DNA of 64,000 nucleotides from Streptomyces sp. (GTDB lineage Bacteria > Actinomycetota > Actinomycetes > Streptomycetales > Streptomycetaceae), in NCBI RefSeq assembly GCF_031181705.1, contig NZ_JAPSKN010000001.1, forward strand, positions 62,001-126,000. Reading direction: 5' to 3'. Within the stretch, counting starts at the first letter, position 1; each line of letters begins with the position of its first letter. Position numbers and translations under genes: made by a program. Positions 52,274 to 61,151 of the stretch are shown here, piece by piece. The notes beneath the pieces were generated by a model that searched no databases, had not been told where the DNA came from, and worked only from the letters and a program-made list of their open reading frames with translations.

Positions 52274-53488
52274 ATGAGTGTGGTCGTGCTGAGCCCTGAC
52301 CAAGCACAGAGTCCGACCATGCACGAGCCGTCGTACGCCTCTCCGTGCGCCGTGTCACTGCCGGAGATGTGTTCACTGCTGTTCGCCTCCCTGCCCCGCA
52401 GCGACCAACGTCGCAAGGGCATGGAGTACATACGTGGTTTGCTGGAGGTGAGGGGACGCAAGTCGATACGCAACATCGCCGCGCTTGTCGGAGGGCAGGC
52501 GACGGAACAGAGCCTGCACCACTTCATCAGCGATTCGAGTTGGGAGTGGGGCCCGGTGCGCCGGGCACTGGCCCGGTACGTGGTGAGTGTGGCCCCGCCA
52601 CAGGCGTGGGTGGTGCGCCCCATGGTGATCCCCAAGGCCGGGCGGCACTCCGTCGGAGTGGAGCGCCGCTTCTTCCCGGAACACGGCCAGATGCTCAACG
52701 CCCAGCAGGCCGTGGGCGTATGGGCGGTCTGCGAGGAGACGAGCGTGCCGGTCAACTGGCGCCTGCAGCTCTCCCCGTCCTGGTTCGCCGAGGACCGTCG
52801 GCGCCGTGCCTCCATCCCGGACGACGCGTCGGCCGAGACCCTCGGCGAATGCGCACTCCAGGCCTTCCTGGAGGCGGCCGCGTGGCGGCTGCCTCCCCGC
52901 CCCGTGGTGATGGACGCCCGCGGCGCTGACGTCGCCTCGACCGTGTCGCGGCTCCTGGACCGGGGCATGCCGATGATGCTCAGGGTGGACGACGCCCTGC
53001 GGCTGTCGGTCACGGACCCCGCGCTCAAGGGCTTCGACGCCGTCCCCCGGCCGGTACGCCAGATCATGGGCGCGAGCCGGGGCCTGCAGCGGCCGGTGGT
53101 GTGGCCTGACGACAGCATGGGGACGGTCAGGCGCTCCGGGCTCGTCACCGCCGTACGGGTGGCGCTGCCCGGGCCGTCGCGCCGGCGGACCGGAACGGGG
53201 CCGTGTGACCTGCTCCTGCTCGGGGTGGGGAACAACGACCGGAGCCGGCCGCGGGAGGTGTGGCTGACGGACCTGACGTCGGTTCCGCCCGCGTTCCCGA
53301 TGCGGCTGCGAGGGATGGTCCGCCGGGTCGACCAGGACTTCGCCCGGGGCGCCGACCAGGTCGGGATCCGCGACTTCGCCGGACGCTCCTACCGCGGCTG
53401 GCACCGGCACGTCACCCTCGCGTCGGCCGCGCACGCCCTGGCGGCCCTGGGCGACACCGACGACGGCGCTCTCGACTATGCGTCCTGA
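52274..53488 (+). CDS. IS701-type transposase-derived protein, probably catalytically dead
   Basis: 404 residues. The N-terminal part (SLPRSDQRRKGMEYIRGLLEVRGRKSIRNIAAL, then EQSLHHFISDSSWEWGPVRRAL) and the end (FAGRSYRGWHRHVTLASAAHAL) are clearly IS701-family. However, the first catalytic Asp block, normally WVVDDTGFPK, reads AWVVRPMVIPK (Arg115-Pro116). The Glu usually found in the FEGRS block is Ala369. Asp214 in VVMDARGAD remains. No flanking inverted repeats are seen. The open frame is full-length, so this looks like a domesticated DNA-binding protein rather than decay. It ends with a 13-base convergent overlap with the PucR gene. Confidence 0.8.
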   Translation: MSVVVLSPDQAQSPTMHEPSYASPCAVSLPEMCSLLFASLPRSDQRRKGMEYIRGLLEVRGRKSIRNIAALVGGQATEQSLHHFISDSSWEWGPVRRALARYVVSVAPPQAWVVRPMVIPKAGRHSVGVERRFFPEHGQMLNAQQAVGVWAVCEETSVPVNWRLQLSPSWFAEDRRRRASIPDDASAETLGECALQAFLEAAAWRLPPRPVVMDARGADVASTVSRLLDRGMPMMLRVDDALRLSVTDPALKGFDAVPRPVRQIMGASRGLQRPVVWPDDSMGTVRRSGLVTAVRVALPGPSRRRTGTGPCDLLLLGVGNNDRSRPREVWLTDLTSVPPAFPMRLRGMVRRVDQDFARGADQVGIRDFAGRSYRGWHRHVTLASAAHALAALGDTDDGALDYAS

Positions 53489-55434
53489 TCCCCGGCCGCG
53501 TCCCCGGCCGGCTCCCCGCGCTCCCGCAGCACCCGCCGTATCCGGGACATCCTCAGCGCCAGCTGGATCTCCAGGGCACGTTCGGGCCGCTGCCAGTCGG
53601 AACCGATCAGGTCACCGATGCGCTCCAGCCGGCGGGCCACGGTGTTGGGGTGCACGTGGAGCTTCTCGGCCGCGTACGTGGGGCTCCCCCCGGTGTCGAA
53701 GTAGGCGTCCAGCGTGCGGACCAGCTCCGTCAGGCGCTGCTCGTCGTAGTCGAGCACCGCTCCTATGGTGCTCTGAATGAACCTTTCGGCGTCCACCTGT
53801 TCCGACAGCAGCAGACCCACGAACCCCATCTCGTGGGTCGAGGCCGAGGTGCCGGTGGCGCCGAGGGCGGTCATCGCGTCCAGGCAGCGTGCCGCTTCCC
53901 GGTACCCGTGGAGGACCGCACCGGGGTCCGACACGGGTCCGGAGCCGCTGACCGTGGGCGGACCGCCGGGCAGGGACGACAGCTCGTCGTGCACCGTCCG
54001 GGCGGCGGCGCCCGGGTCGGTGCCCGGCAGCAGCAGCACGATGTCGCCCTCGTGCGTCGTCTGGAGCCCGTTCATGCGGAGCGCGCACGACGACGCCCGG
54101 GTCACCGCATGCGCCTGCGGGTCCCCCTCGGCGCGGGCGACGACGACCACGTGCGGCTGATCCAGGCCGATGCCGAGCCGGCGGGCGCGCCGCTCCAGCA
54201 CGTCCCGGGGCCGGGGCACACTGATCAGCAGGTCCCCGAGCAGTTCGTCGCGGAACTGCCCCTCCACGACCGTGCCACCGCCCTCCTGCAAGGACAGCAG
54301 CACGGCGGCGGCCCGGGCCGCGTGCCGCAGCAGTTCCGTGGCGTCGGCGGAGAGCGCGGGACCGGCCTGCACGTACAGGGCGCCCAGGTGGTGACTGCCG
54401 GCCAGGACCGGCACGGACCAGATGCCGTCGTCCAGGAGGGCGGGTGAGGGATCCAGCAGGGTCCCGGTGTCCTCCGCGGCGCGTGCGAGCTCCTCGCGAG
54501 TGCGCCCGCACAGGGCCCCGGAGGCGGCGATCGCCGTGCCGTGCGGACCGCACAGCAGCACCGGCGCACCCAGTCTGCGGCGGCACTCCTCGACCAGCAG
54601 CTGCGGATCACAGCCACCGAGCACCAGGTCCAGCAGCGCCCCCTGCGCCGCGGCCAGCGCGCGCGCCTCGTCCCGCGCGGCCTCCGCGCGCAGCACCCGC
54701 TCGCGCAGGGCCGACATCTCCGCGACCGTCTCGTCCAGGTACACGGCCCGGTCCAGCGCCACACCGCCGATCTCGGCGAGCATGTTCACCAGCGCTATCT
54801 CGTCGGCGGAGAAATGGCGCACACTGCGGTCCGCCACGTGCAGGGCCCCGGCGGTGGCCGCGCGGCTCAACGGCACGGCGAGAACGGCGTGCAGCCCCTC
54901 GGCGCTGATCCACTGATCGAGCTCGTCGGCGTGCCGGAAACTGTCGTCCGTCAGGTAGTCGGAGGTCCACAGCGGCGCGCGATGCGCCAGTACGGCGGCC
55001 GCGAGTCCCGCTCCCTTCGGTAATCGCAGCCGGGCGTTGAGCATCGTGACGTGGCCGTCGAGCGAGTGCAGCCGCCCCCCGTCGTCCTCGGCGGCGGGCA
55101 GGGTGACCCAGGAGACGTCGGCGCCGAGCAGCAGCCGCGCCCGGCGGGTGATGATCTTGAGGGTGTCCTCGACGGTGTGCGGACTGGCCAGATCGGCCGC
55201 GGTGTCGACGAGCGTGGCGAGGGCGGCGCTCCACTGCTGACGGCGCTCCAGCCGTGCCTGGATGCCCAGGGCCAGCCGTCTGGTCTGTTCCACCATGCGC
55301 AGGTCCGCGCCGGTCACGCCCTGTCTGCGGGCCTCCTCGACCACCGCTTCGAAGCGGTTCGCCGGCCCCTCACCCGCCAGGAGGTCCAGCAGCGCCAGCA
55401 CGGCCGCCACCGATGCGTCCTTCTTCTGCGACAC
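53476..55434 (-). CDS. PucR-family transcriptional regulator with GAF domain
   Basis: 652 residues from GTG 55434, which follows GGAGGG. A helical region (1-75) precedes a GAF domain near 80-230 (LLLGADVSWVTLPAAEDD, then GLHAVLAVPLSRAATAGALHVADRS). A coiled linker with ERVLRAEAARDEARALAAAQGALLDLVLGG follows, then a GGDEF-like degenerate PucR core, and a C-terminal helix-turn-helix (YAAEKLHVHPNTVARRLERIGDLIG near 595-620). Such proteins activate catabolic genes in response to small molecules. Likely targets are its neighbours, perhaps the MFS exporter on the same strand upstream. The start is certain only to family level. Confidence 0.88.
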   Translation of the reverse strand: MSQKKDASVAAVLALLDLLAGEGPANRFEAVVEEARRQGVTGADLRMVEQTRRLALGIQARLERRQQWSAALATLVDTAADLASPHTVEDTLKIITRRARLLLGADVSWVTLPAAEDDGGRLHSLDGHVTMLNARLRLPKGAGLAAAVLAHRAPLWTSDYLTDDSFRHADELDQWISAEGLHAVLAVPLSRAATAGALHVADRSVRHFSADEIALVNMLAEIGGVALDRAVYLDETVAEMSALRERVLRAEAARDEARALAAAQGALLDLVLGGCDPQLLVEECRRRLGAPVLLCGPHGTAIAASGALCGRTREELARAAEDTGTLLDPSPALLDDGIWSVPVLAGSHHLGALYVQAGPALSADATELLRHAARAAAVLLSLQEGGGTVVEGQFRDELLGDLLISVPRPRDVLERRARRLGIGLDQPHVVVVARAEGDPQAHAVTRASSCALRMNGLQTTHEGDIVLLLPGTDPGAAARTVHDELSSLPGGPPTVSGSGPVSDPGAVLHGYREAARCLDAMTALGATGTSASTHEMGFVGLLLSEQVDAERFIQSTIGAVLDYDEQRLTELVRTLDAYFDTGGSPTYAAEKLHVHPNTVARRLERIGDLIGSDWQRPERALEIQLALRMSRIRRVLRERGEPAGDAAGDQDA

Positions 55435-55770
55435 GAGGCCCTCCGGTGTCTCGTTCCCCAACCGCCGGCAGTGACGGTGCACGACGGCCGAGTCGCACGG
55501 ACCGCGGCCTACCGGCGCAACGGGAGGACTCCCGCGTGCATTCCGCGAGCCGTGCCCGCGAACCGGGAGCCGCAGCCTCTCCCCCCACATGGTCACCTGG
55601 TGGCCTGCGGCCCGGACCGGTGCCGGCCGACAACCGGGCAGACGCACTGTCCTTTCGCGAACCCCTGTGGCGATTATGCCAGTTGACGCATGTGGAGGTG
55701 CTCTGGGAAACGCGGTGTGCGCCGTCACACTCACGGGGTGTGACGGCGCACCCGGACCGGACGCCGGCGG
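55435..55770. other. Gap upstream of the PucR gene
   Basis: 336 bases with no supported gene. They hold the MFS terminator (55717-55751) and, on the minus strand, TGGCATAATCGCCA (about 55681-55668), a CATAAT -10-like box inside a TGGC/GCCA inverted repeat, the likely promoter/operator of the PucR gene. The rest shows nothing. Confidence 0.5.
55717..55751 (-). terminator. Terminator of the MFS gene
   Basis: GTGCGCCGTCACAC (55717-55730) pairs perfectly with GTGTGACGGCGCAC (55738-55751) across a seven-base loop, beginning 19 bases after the MFS stop on the minus strand. Confidence 0.85.
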
Positions 55771-57021
55771 TCAGAGCGCCAGGAGCGAGACGATGGCGGG
55801 CCCGAACGCCGCACCCAGCAGATAGGACAGGTTGAACATGCCGATGGCCGGGGGGCGTTGGTCGTCGGGGACGGCCGAGGTGGCGTGCACCGCGAACGCT
55901 CCCTGGCCCGAGGCCGCCGCGATCGACGTCAGGGCCTGAGCGGCCAGCAGGACCGCGGCGGACGTGCCGACGAAGGCCAGCACCGCTCCGAGCGCGGCGA
56001 GGGTGACCAGCGCGCTGATCACGGTCCGGCGTCCCGTCCGCGCCGACACCGCCACGACGAACCAGGACAGGGCGCCGCCCAGCAGCAGCGGCCACACCAT
56101 GGCGACGCCGATCTCACTGGTGGACCACGATGTGTGGTCCTCCAGCCGCTCCGGAATCGCGTACATCATGCCGAAGTTGACCACCGCCAGGCACAGCGCG
56201 AGGCCCGCGGAGACCAGGAAGCCCGGGTTGCGGACCAGGACCGCGGGCACGAAGCCCCGCGGCCGCGCGCGCACGTGGGCCGCCAGCAGTCCCGCGGCGA
56301 GGACGGAGCACACACCGGCCACCAGTGGCTGGTGGGGCACGAACACCAACGCGGTGACCAGCGCGGTCAGCAGCACCGCGCCCAGCGGGTCGAACGGCTC
56401 CCGGGTGACCGGGGCGCCGTTCGCGCACCGGGCCACGGCGAAGGGCACGGCCACCGTGCTGAGCACCGGCAGCGCGAGGGTGGCCTGCCAGGACAGCACG
56501 TCGTTGACGAGGGAACCGGCCAGCGGGGCCGTCGAACCCACCACGGCGAGCGAGGCGGTGACCAGCCCCATGGCGCGCGGCGAGCCGGCGAGGCTCATGG
56601 CCGTCGCCGTGAGACCGGCCGTGCCCAGACCCATCAGGGCGGTGCCCAGGACGAGGACCGGCAGCACGGGTATCCCGGCGACCAGGCCCGCCCCCAGCAG
56701 GACGAGCACACCGCAGACGGTGAGCGCGGCGCGCGCGCCCCGGCGGTCCAGCAGCCCGGCCAGCAGGGGCGTCCCGACCGCTATGCCCCAGCCGAACGCG
56801 GTCACGGTCCAGGTGGCGGCGCCGGTCGAGACGCCGAGGTCCCTCGCGGCGTCGTCCAGGACCAGGGCCGGGCCCGCGATGCCGAAGGACAGCGGGCCCG
56901 CCATGAGGGCAAGCCAGAGGGCCGCGGCTCCGTGGAACGGGCCGCGGGCTTCGGTTTCGTGAGGTTTCCTGCCCGGCGCGGCGGGACCCGGGGCGCCGGA
57001 CTCGGCGAGTGAGTTGCTCAT
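55771..57021 (-). CDS. MFS transporter
   Basis: 416 residues, about 12 membrane segments. Motif A-like GLLDRRGARAALTVCG occurs in the first cytoplasmic loop, and the fifth segment has GSTAPLAGSLVNDVLSWQATLALPV, similar to the antiporter motif of drug-exporting MFS proteins. ARTGRRTVISALVTLAALGA repeats motif A in the second half. The substrate is unknown. AGGGAG stands before the ATG. The old-yellow-enzyme gene lies 174 bases upstream on the same strand, so they may share a message or a purpose such as electrophile defence (inference). Confidence 0.88.
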   Translation of the reverse strand: MSNSLAESGAPGPAAPGRKPHETEARGPFHGAAALWLALMAGPLSFGIAGPALVLDDAARDLGVSTGAATWTVTAFGWGIAVGTPLLAGLLDRRGARAALTVCGVLVLLGAGLVAGIPVLPVLVLGTALMGLGTAGLTATAMSLAGSPRAMGLVTASLAVVGSTAPLAGSLVNDVLSWQATLALPVLSTVAVPFAVARCANGAPVTREPFDPLGAVLLTALVTALVFVPHQPLVAGVCSVLAAGLLAAHVRARPRGFVPAVLVRNPGFLVSAGLALCLAVVNFGMMYAIPERLEDHTSWSTSEIGVAMVWPLLLGGALSWFVVAVSARTGRRTVISALVTLAALGAVLAFVGTSAAVLLAAQALTSIAAASGQGAFAVHATSAVPDDQRPPAIGMFNLSYLLGAAFGPAIVSLLAL

Positions 57022-57195
57022 CTGCTGCTCCCTGAGCGGTCGTTCGTCGCTGGACCACCCTGGCCCGGTCCGGCGTGCAGCCCTTCGGGGGAGAAGGCGC
57101 CGGCCGGGCCAGGGAGCCGGGGAACGGGCGGGACGGAAGCGGGGCGGGCCGGGCCGGGCGCCGACCGCGTGCCCCGCTGCCGCCTGCCCGGTCGG

Positions 57196-58269
57196 TCAGG
57201 CGTCCAGCGTCGGGTAGTCGGTGTAACCCCGGTGGTCGCCTCCGTAGAAGGTCTCCGGGTCGGGGGTGTTGAACGGGCCGCCGGCCTTGATCCGCTCGGG
57301 CAGGTCGGGGTTGGCGAGCCACAGCGAGCCGATGCTCACCGCGTCGCACAGGCCCTCCTCCAGCACCGCCCGGGCGGCCTCGGGCGTCACCGCCTCCTCC
57401 TCGCCCGTGGCGTGCGGGTTGAGGATCAGCACTCCGGGCCATTCCTGCCGGATCAGCTTCGTGACGTCACGGCTGCCGAACTCCATCAGGTGGACGTAGG
57501 CCAGGTTGAGCGGTGCCAGGGCCCGGATCAGGGCCCGGTACAGCGTGGCGGGGTCGCTCTCCGCGATGCCGTTGCTCGTGTTGGCGGGGGAGAGGCGGAT
57601 GCCGACCCGCTCGGGGCCGATGGCGTCGGAGACCGCCTGGGCGACCTCGACGGCGAAGCGGATGCGGTTGTCGACGCTGCCGCCGTAGGCGTCGGTGCGC
57701 AGGTTGGTGTTGTCGGCGAGGAACTGGTGGATCAGGTAGCCGTTGGCGCCGTGCAGCTCCACACCGTCGAACCCGGCGTCCATCGCGTACTTGGCGGCGG
57801 AGATGTGGTCCTCGACGGCCCGGGCGATGTCCTCCAGGTCCATGGCCTTGGGCGTGGGGTGGTCCAGCATGCCCTCCGGCGTGTACATCTGCCCGCCCGA
57901 GGCCACCGCCGACGGGGCCAGCGGCAGCGCGCCGTCCGGGTAGAGGCTCGGGTGCCCGATCCGGCCGGAGTGCATGACCTGCACGAAGATCCGGCCCTGC
58001 CTGCCGTGCACCGCGTCGGTCACCCGGCGCCACGCCTCCGCCTGCTCGGGCGTGTGCACACCCGGGGTGTCGATGTATCCCTGCCCGATCACGCAGGGCT
58101 GCGTGCCCTCGGTGATGATGAGACCCGCTCCGGCGCGCTGGGCGTAGTACTCGGCCGCCAGCGGGGTCTGCACGCCGTCCTTGGCCCGGCTGCGCGTCAT
58201 CGGCGCCATGACGAGCCGGTTGGGCAGCGTCAGCTTTCCCAGGGGCAGCGGTTCGAAAAGGTGGCTCAC
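57196..58269 (-). CDS. Old-yellow-enzyme-type alkene reductase
   Basis: A 357-residue FMN-dependent reductase that saturates activated C=C bonds using NADPH. The start HLFEPLPLGKLTLPNRLVMAPMTRSRA and later blocks QVMHSGRIGHPSLYPDG, GFDGVELHGANGYLIHQFL (substrate-binding His and Asn pair), YGGSVDNRIRFAVEV and GSLWLANPDLPERI (FMN phosphate) are all standard. GTG 58269 preceded by GGAGG fits the family; ATG at 58281 and 58302 are in frame. It is divergent from the LAL regulator. Confidence 0.93.
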   Translation of the reverse strand: MSHLFEPLPLGKLTLPNRLVMAPMTRSRAKDGVQTPLAAEYYAQRAGAGLIITEGTQPCVIGQGYIDTPGVHTPEQAEAWRRVTDAVHGRQGRIFVQVMHSGRIGHPSLYPDGALPLAPSAVASGGQMYTPEGMLDHPTPKAMDLEDIARAVEDHISAAKYAMDAGFDGVELHGANGYLIHQFLADNTNLRTDAYGGSVDNRIRFAVEVAQAVSDAIGPERVGIRLSPANTSNGIAESDPATLYRALIRALAPLNLAYVHLMEFGSRDVTKLIRQEWPGVLILNPHATGEEEAVTPEAARAVLEEGLCDAVSIGSLWLANPDLPERIKAGGPFNTPDPETFYGGDHRGYTDYPTLDA

Positions 58270-58329
58270 GATCTCCTCCATCGGGGAACCGGCTTGTTCC
58301 ACACCGTAGGAAGGGGGGCGGCCCGGCCG

Positions 58330-58350
58330 AATCAGTAAGATTTCTGAAAC
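58330..58350. promoter_or_regulatory. AT-rich divergent promoter patch with small inverted repeat
   Basis: TCAG (58332-58335) and CTGA (58344-58347) flank TAAGATTT, the only AT-rich spot in the 113-base gap between the reductase and LAL genes. TAAGAT (58336-58341) would be a fair -10 box towards the LAL gene. Operator identity is a guess. Confidence 0.3.
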
Positions 58351-58382
58351 CGGATACGTACTTCGGCACGGCCTGCCTACCG

Positions 58383-61049
58383 ATGGGCCGCGTCACGGGG
58401 AGTGGGGGCACCGACGTGCTGTACGGCAGGTCCACCGAGCTGGCGGCGCTTGAGGATCTGGCCGCGGGAGCCCGCGAGGGACGCAGCGGTGCCCTGGTGC
58501 TGCGGGGTGAGGCGGGCATCGGCAAGACCGCCCTGCTCGACCGGGCGGCGAAGTCGGCCTCGGCGGCCGGCATGCGCGTCCTGCGGGTCACCGGGGTCGA
58601 GCCGGAGGCGGACCTCGCCTTCGGCGGGCTGGTGCAGTTGCTGTGGCCCGTGCAGGACCGGCTGGACGCCCTGCCCGAGCCGCAGGCACAGGCGCTGCGG
58701 GCGGTGCTCGGCATGGGCAGCACCCGGACCCAGGACCGGTTCCTGACCGGGCTGGCCGTGCTCACGCTCCTGGCGGACCTGGCCGAACAGGGACCGTTGC
58801 TCTGCCTGGTGGACGACGCGCAGTGGCTGGATCAAGCCACCTCCGACGCGTTGCTGTTCGCCGCCCGCCGGCTCGCCGCCGAGCAGGTGGCCATGGTGTT
58901 CGCGACCCGGGACGAGGGCTTCGCCGCGCCCGGGCTCGCCGAACTGCGGCCCTCCCGGCTGGACACCGGCGACGCGGTGAGCCTCCTCGCCGACCTGGGG
59001 CTGACCCCCGCCCTGCGGGACCAGGTCATCGCCGAGTCCGCGGGGAACCCGCTGGCGCTCATCGAGTTCGGGGCCGCCCGCCGCGACGACCCGGGCCGGT
59101 TCACGCCCGTGACGGTCGCCGACCGGGTGCTGTCGTCGTACCGCACCCAGATCGCCGGACTCCCCGAGAAGACGCGGCTGGCGCTGTTGTTCGCCGCGGC
59201 CGAGGGGCGGGGCGACCTGCCGCTGCAGATGAAGGCGGCCCGGTCGCTGGGCGTGGGCCTGGAGGATCTGGAGGACGCGGAGCGGGCGGGGCTGATCCAG
59301 GTGACCGAGAGCACCGTGGTGTTCCGCCACCCGCTGATCGGGACCGCCGCCTACCAGGGGGCCGTGCTGGCCCGGCGGATCGCCGTCCACCAGGCGCTGG
59401 CCGAGGCGGCGGAGGACCCCGACTGCCGGGCCCGGCACCTGCCGCTGGCCACCACGTCACCCGACGACGGAGTCGCGGCCGAACTGGTCGCCGCCGCCGA
59501 GCGGGCCGCCGACCGCAGCGCCTACGCCGCCGCCTCGCTCCTGCACCAGCAGGCCGCCCGCCTCACTCCCGACCGCCGCGCCCAGGTCCACCGGCTCACG
59601 GACGCCGCGACCTGCGCACTCAACGCCGGGCACGCCGGCCAGGCCCGGGACCTGGCCGAGCAGGCCGAGCAGTCGGCCGCCGCACCGGAGGACCTGGCCC
59701 GGCTCGCCCCCGTGCGGGCCGCCGTGATGTTCGAGTCGGGTCACCAGCGGGAGGCCGCCCGCCTGCTGCTGCGGCGGACGCACGCGGCCGGCGCCGGCCT
59801 GGCCCCGGTCATGCTCCGCACGGGCGCCACGTACGGCTGGTTCGCCGGTGACGCGGACTCGGTGCGGGAGGCCGCCGAGCGGCTGGCGTCCCTGGGGGAG
59901 GCCGACCCGATGGTGGAGGGCATGGCGCACCTCGTCGACGACGACTACGCCCGCGGACTGCCCCTGCTGCAGCGCGCCGTCGCCGCCGGCCGGGACGGCT
60001 CGGACGCGGCGCGCACCCACGCCCTGCACAGCGCGGTCCTGCTCGGGGACGACGCCGCGGCCATGGAACTGGCCGCGGCGGAGGTGGCCCGCTGCCGCGC
60101 GCAGGGCCTCATCGGCGCCCTGCCGCAGGCCCTGCACCTGCTGGCGGAACGCCAGGTGCTGGCCGGGGCGCACCGGGACGCCGAGGCGGCGGTGGCCGAG
60201 GCCGTGGAGATCGCCCGCGACACCGGCCTGCGCGAGCGCGTCGCCTGGCTGAACGGCGTTCCGGCGCGGATCGCGGCCATCGAGGGCGACGAACAGCGCT
60301 GCCGCGACCTCACGCGGGACGTGCCCGACGCCGGCCGGGTGGCCGGCGAGAGCGCCCTGAGCCTGCTCGAACTGGCGCGCGGCGACTACGAGGCGGCGCT
60401 CGGCCGGCTGGAGAGCGCCGTCGGCCCGGGGCCGCAGCGCCACACGGCGATGGCCATGGCCACCGTCGCCGACCAGGTGGAGGCCGCGGTACGGCTCGGG
60501 CGGCACGAGCGGGCGGTGCGGCCGATGCGCGCCTTCGAGGCCTGGGCGCGGGCCGGAGACCAGCCGTGGGCGCGGGCGGTGGCGCACCGCTGCCGGGCCC
60601 TGGTCGAGGGGCGCGAGGAGGACTACCGGCAGGCGGTCCGGCTGCACGAACAGGGCCGGCGGCCCTTCGAGCGGGCCCGCACCGAGCTGCTGTACGGGGA
60701 GTGGCTGCGCAGGGCCCGGCGGCGCAGCGAGGCCCGCGCGTCGCTCCGGTCGGCCCTGGAGCACTTCGAACGGCTGCGTGCCGCGCCCTGGGCGGAGCGG
60801 GCCCGGGCGGAACTGCGGGCGGCGGGCGACGCGACGACGGGCGCGAAGGCGACCGCGGAGAACGTCCTCGACCGGCTGACCCCGCAGGAACTGCAGGTGG
60901 TCCGGCTGGCGGCCGACGGCAACAGCAGCCGGGAGATCGCCGCGCAGCTGTTCCTCAGCCGCAGGACCGTCGAGCACCACCTGTACAAGGCCTATCCCAA
61001 GCTGGGCGTCGGCTCGCGGCGGGAGCTGGCCCGGCTGAACCTGGCCTGA
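58383..61049 (+). CDS. LuxR-family regulator of the LAL type
   Basis: 888 residues. The N-terminal ATPase has Walker A GEAGIGKTAL near residue 43 and Walker B LLCLVDDAQWLD near 140. A long TPR-like helical middle (about 330-800) follows. The C-terminal helix-turn-helix is LTPQELQVVRLAADGNSSREIAAQLFLSRRTVEHHLYKAYPKLGVGSRREL. LAL proteins often activate natural-product or sugar-use genes in actinobacteria. ATG 58383 lacks a ribosome site; GTG 58416, just before LYGRSTELAALE, is an alternative. The adjacent plus-strand genes (MDR, SRPBCC, ligase) are the natural targets. Confidence 0.92.
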   Translation: MGRVTGSGGTDVLYGRSTELAALEDLAAGAREGRSGALVLRGEAGIGKTALLDRAAKSASAAGMRVLRVTGVEPEADLAFGGLVQLLWPVQDRLDALPEPQAQALRAVLGMGSTRTQDRFLTGLAVLTLLADLAEQGPLLCLVDDAQWLDQATSDALLFAARRLAAEQVAMVFATRDEGFAAPGLAELRPSRLDTGDAVSLLADLGLTPALRDQVIAESAGNPLALIEFGAARRDDPGRFTPVTVADRVLSSYRTQIAGLPEKTRLALLFAAAEGRGDLPLQMKAARSLGVGLEDLEDAERAGLIQVTESTVVFRHPLIGTAAYQGAVLARRIAVHQALAEAAEDPDCRARHLPLATTSPDDGVAAELVAAAERAADRSAYAAASLLHQQAARLTPDRRAQVHRLTDAATCALNAGHAGQARDLAEQAEQSAAAPEDLARLAPVRAAVMFESGHQREAARLLLRRTHAAGAGLAPVMLRTGATYGWFAGDADSVREAAERLASLGEADPMVEGMAHLVDDDYARGLPLLQRAVAAGRDGSDAARTHALHSAVLLGDDAAAMELAAAEVARCRAQGLIGALPQALHLLAERQVLAGAHRDAEAAVAEAVEIARDTGLRERVAWLNGVPARIAAIEGDEQRCRDLTRDVPDAGRVAGESALSLLELARGDYEAALGRLESAVGPGPQRHTAMAMATVADQVEAAVRLGRHERAVRPMRAFEAWARAGDQPWARAVAHRCRALVEGREEDYRQAVRLHEQGRRPFERARTELLYGEWLRRARRRSEARASLRSALEHFERLRAAPWAERARAELRAAGDATTGAKATAENVLDRLTPQELQVVRLAADGNSSREIAAQLFLSRRTVEHHLYKAYPKLGVGSRRELARLNLA

Positions 61050-61055
61050 GCGGGG

Positions 61056-61090
61056 CGGATCTGACAGACCCGGTCCCGATCTGACAGATC
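61056..61090. promoter_or_regulatory. Two direct GATCTGACAGA repeats, 20 bases apart
   Basis: GGATCTGACAGACC (61057-61070) and CGATCTGACAGATC (61077-61090). The second contains a palindrome, GATCTGACAGATC. The 20-base period puts both on the same helix face. A third, weaker copy, CGGACCTGACAAAT (62177-62190), stands 52 bases before the SRPBCC gene. They may be binding sites for the LAL regulator encoded just upstream. Confidence 0.45.
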
Positions 61091-61151
61091 CGCGACGGTG
61101 TCCGGGCCGCTCGCGGACGGGGGCGGGGCCCCTTTGCCAGAATCCGTGACC

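Noticed and set aside
52081-53600. A complete insertion sequence around the transposase-like gene
   Set aside because: No terminal inverted repeats or target-site duplication found, and the downstream PucR gene overlaps the end of the frame.
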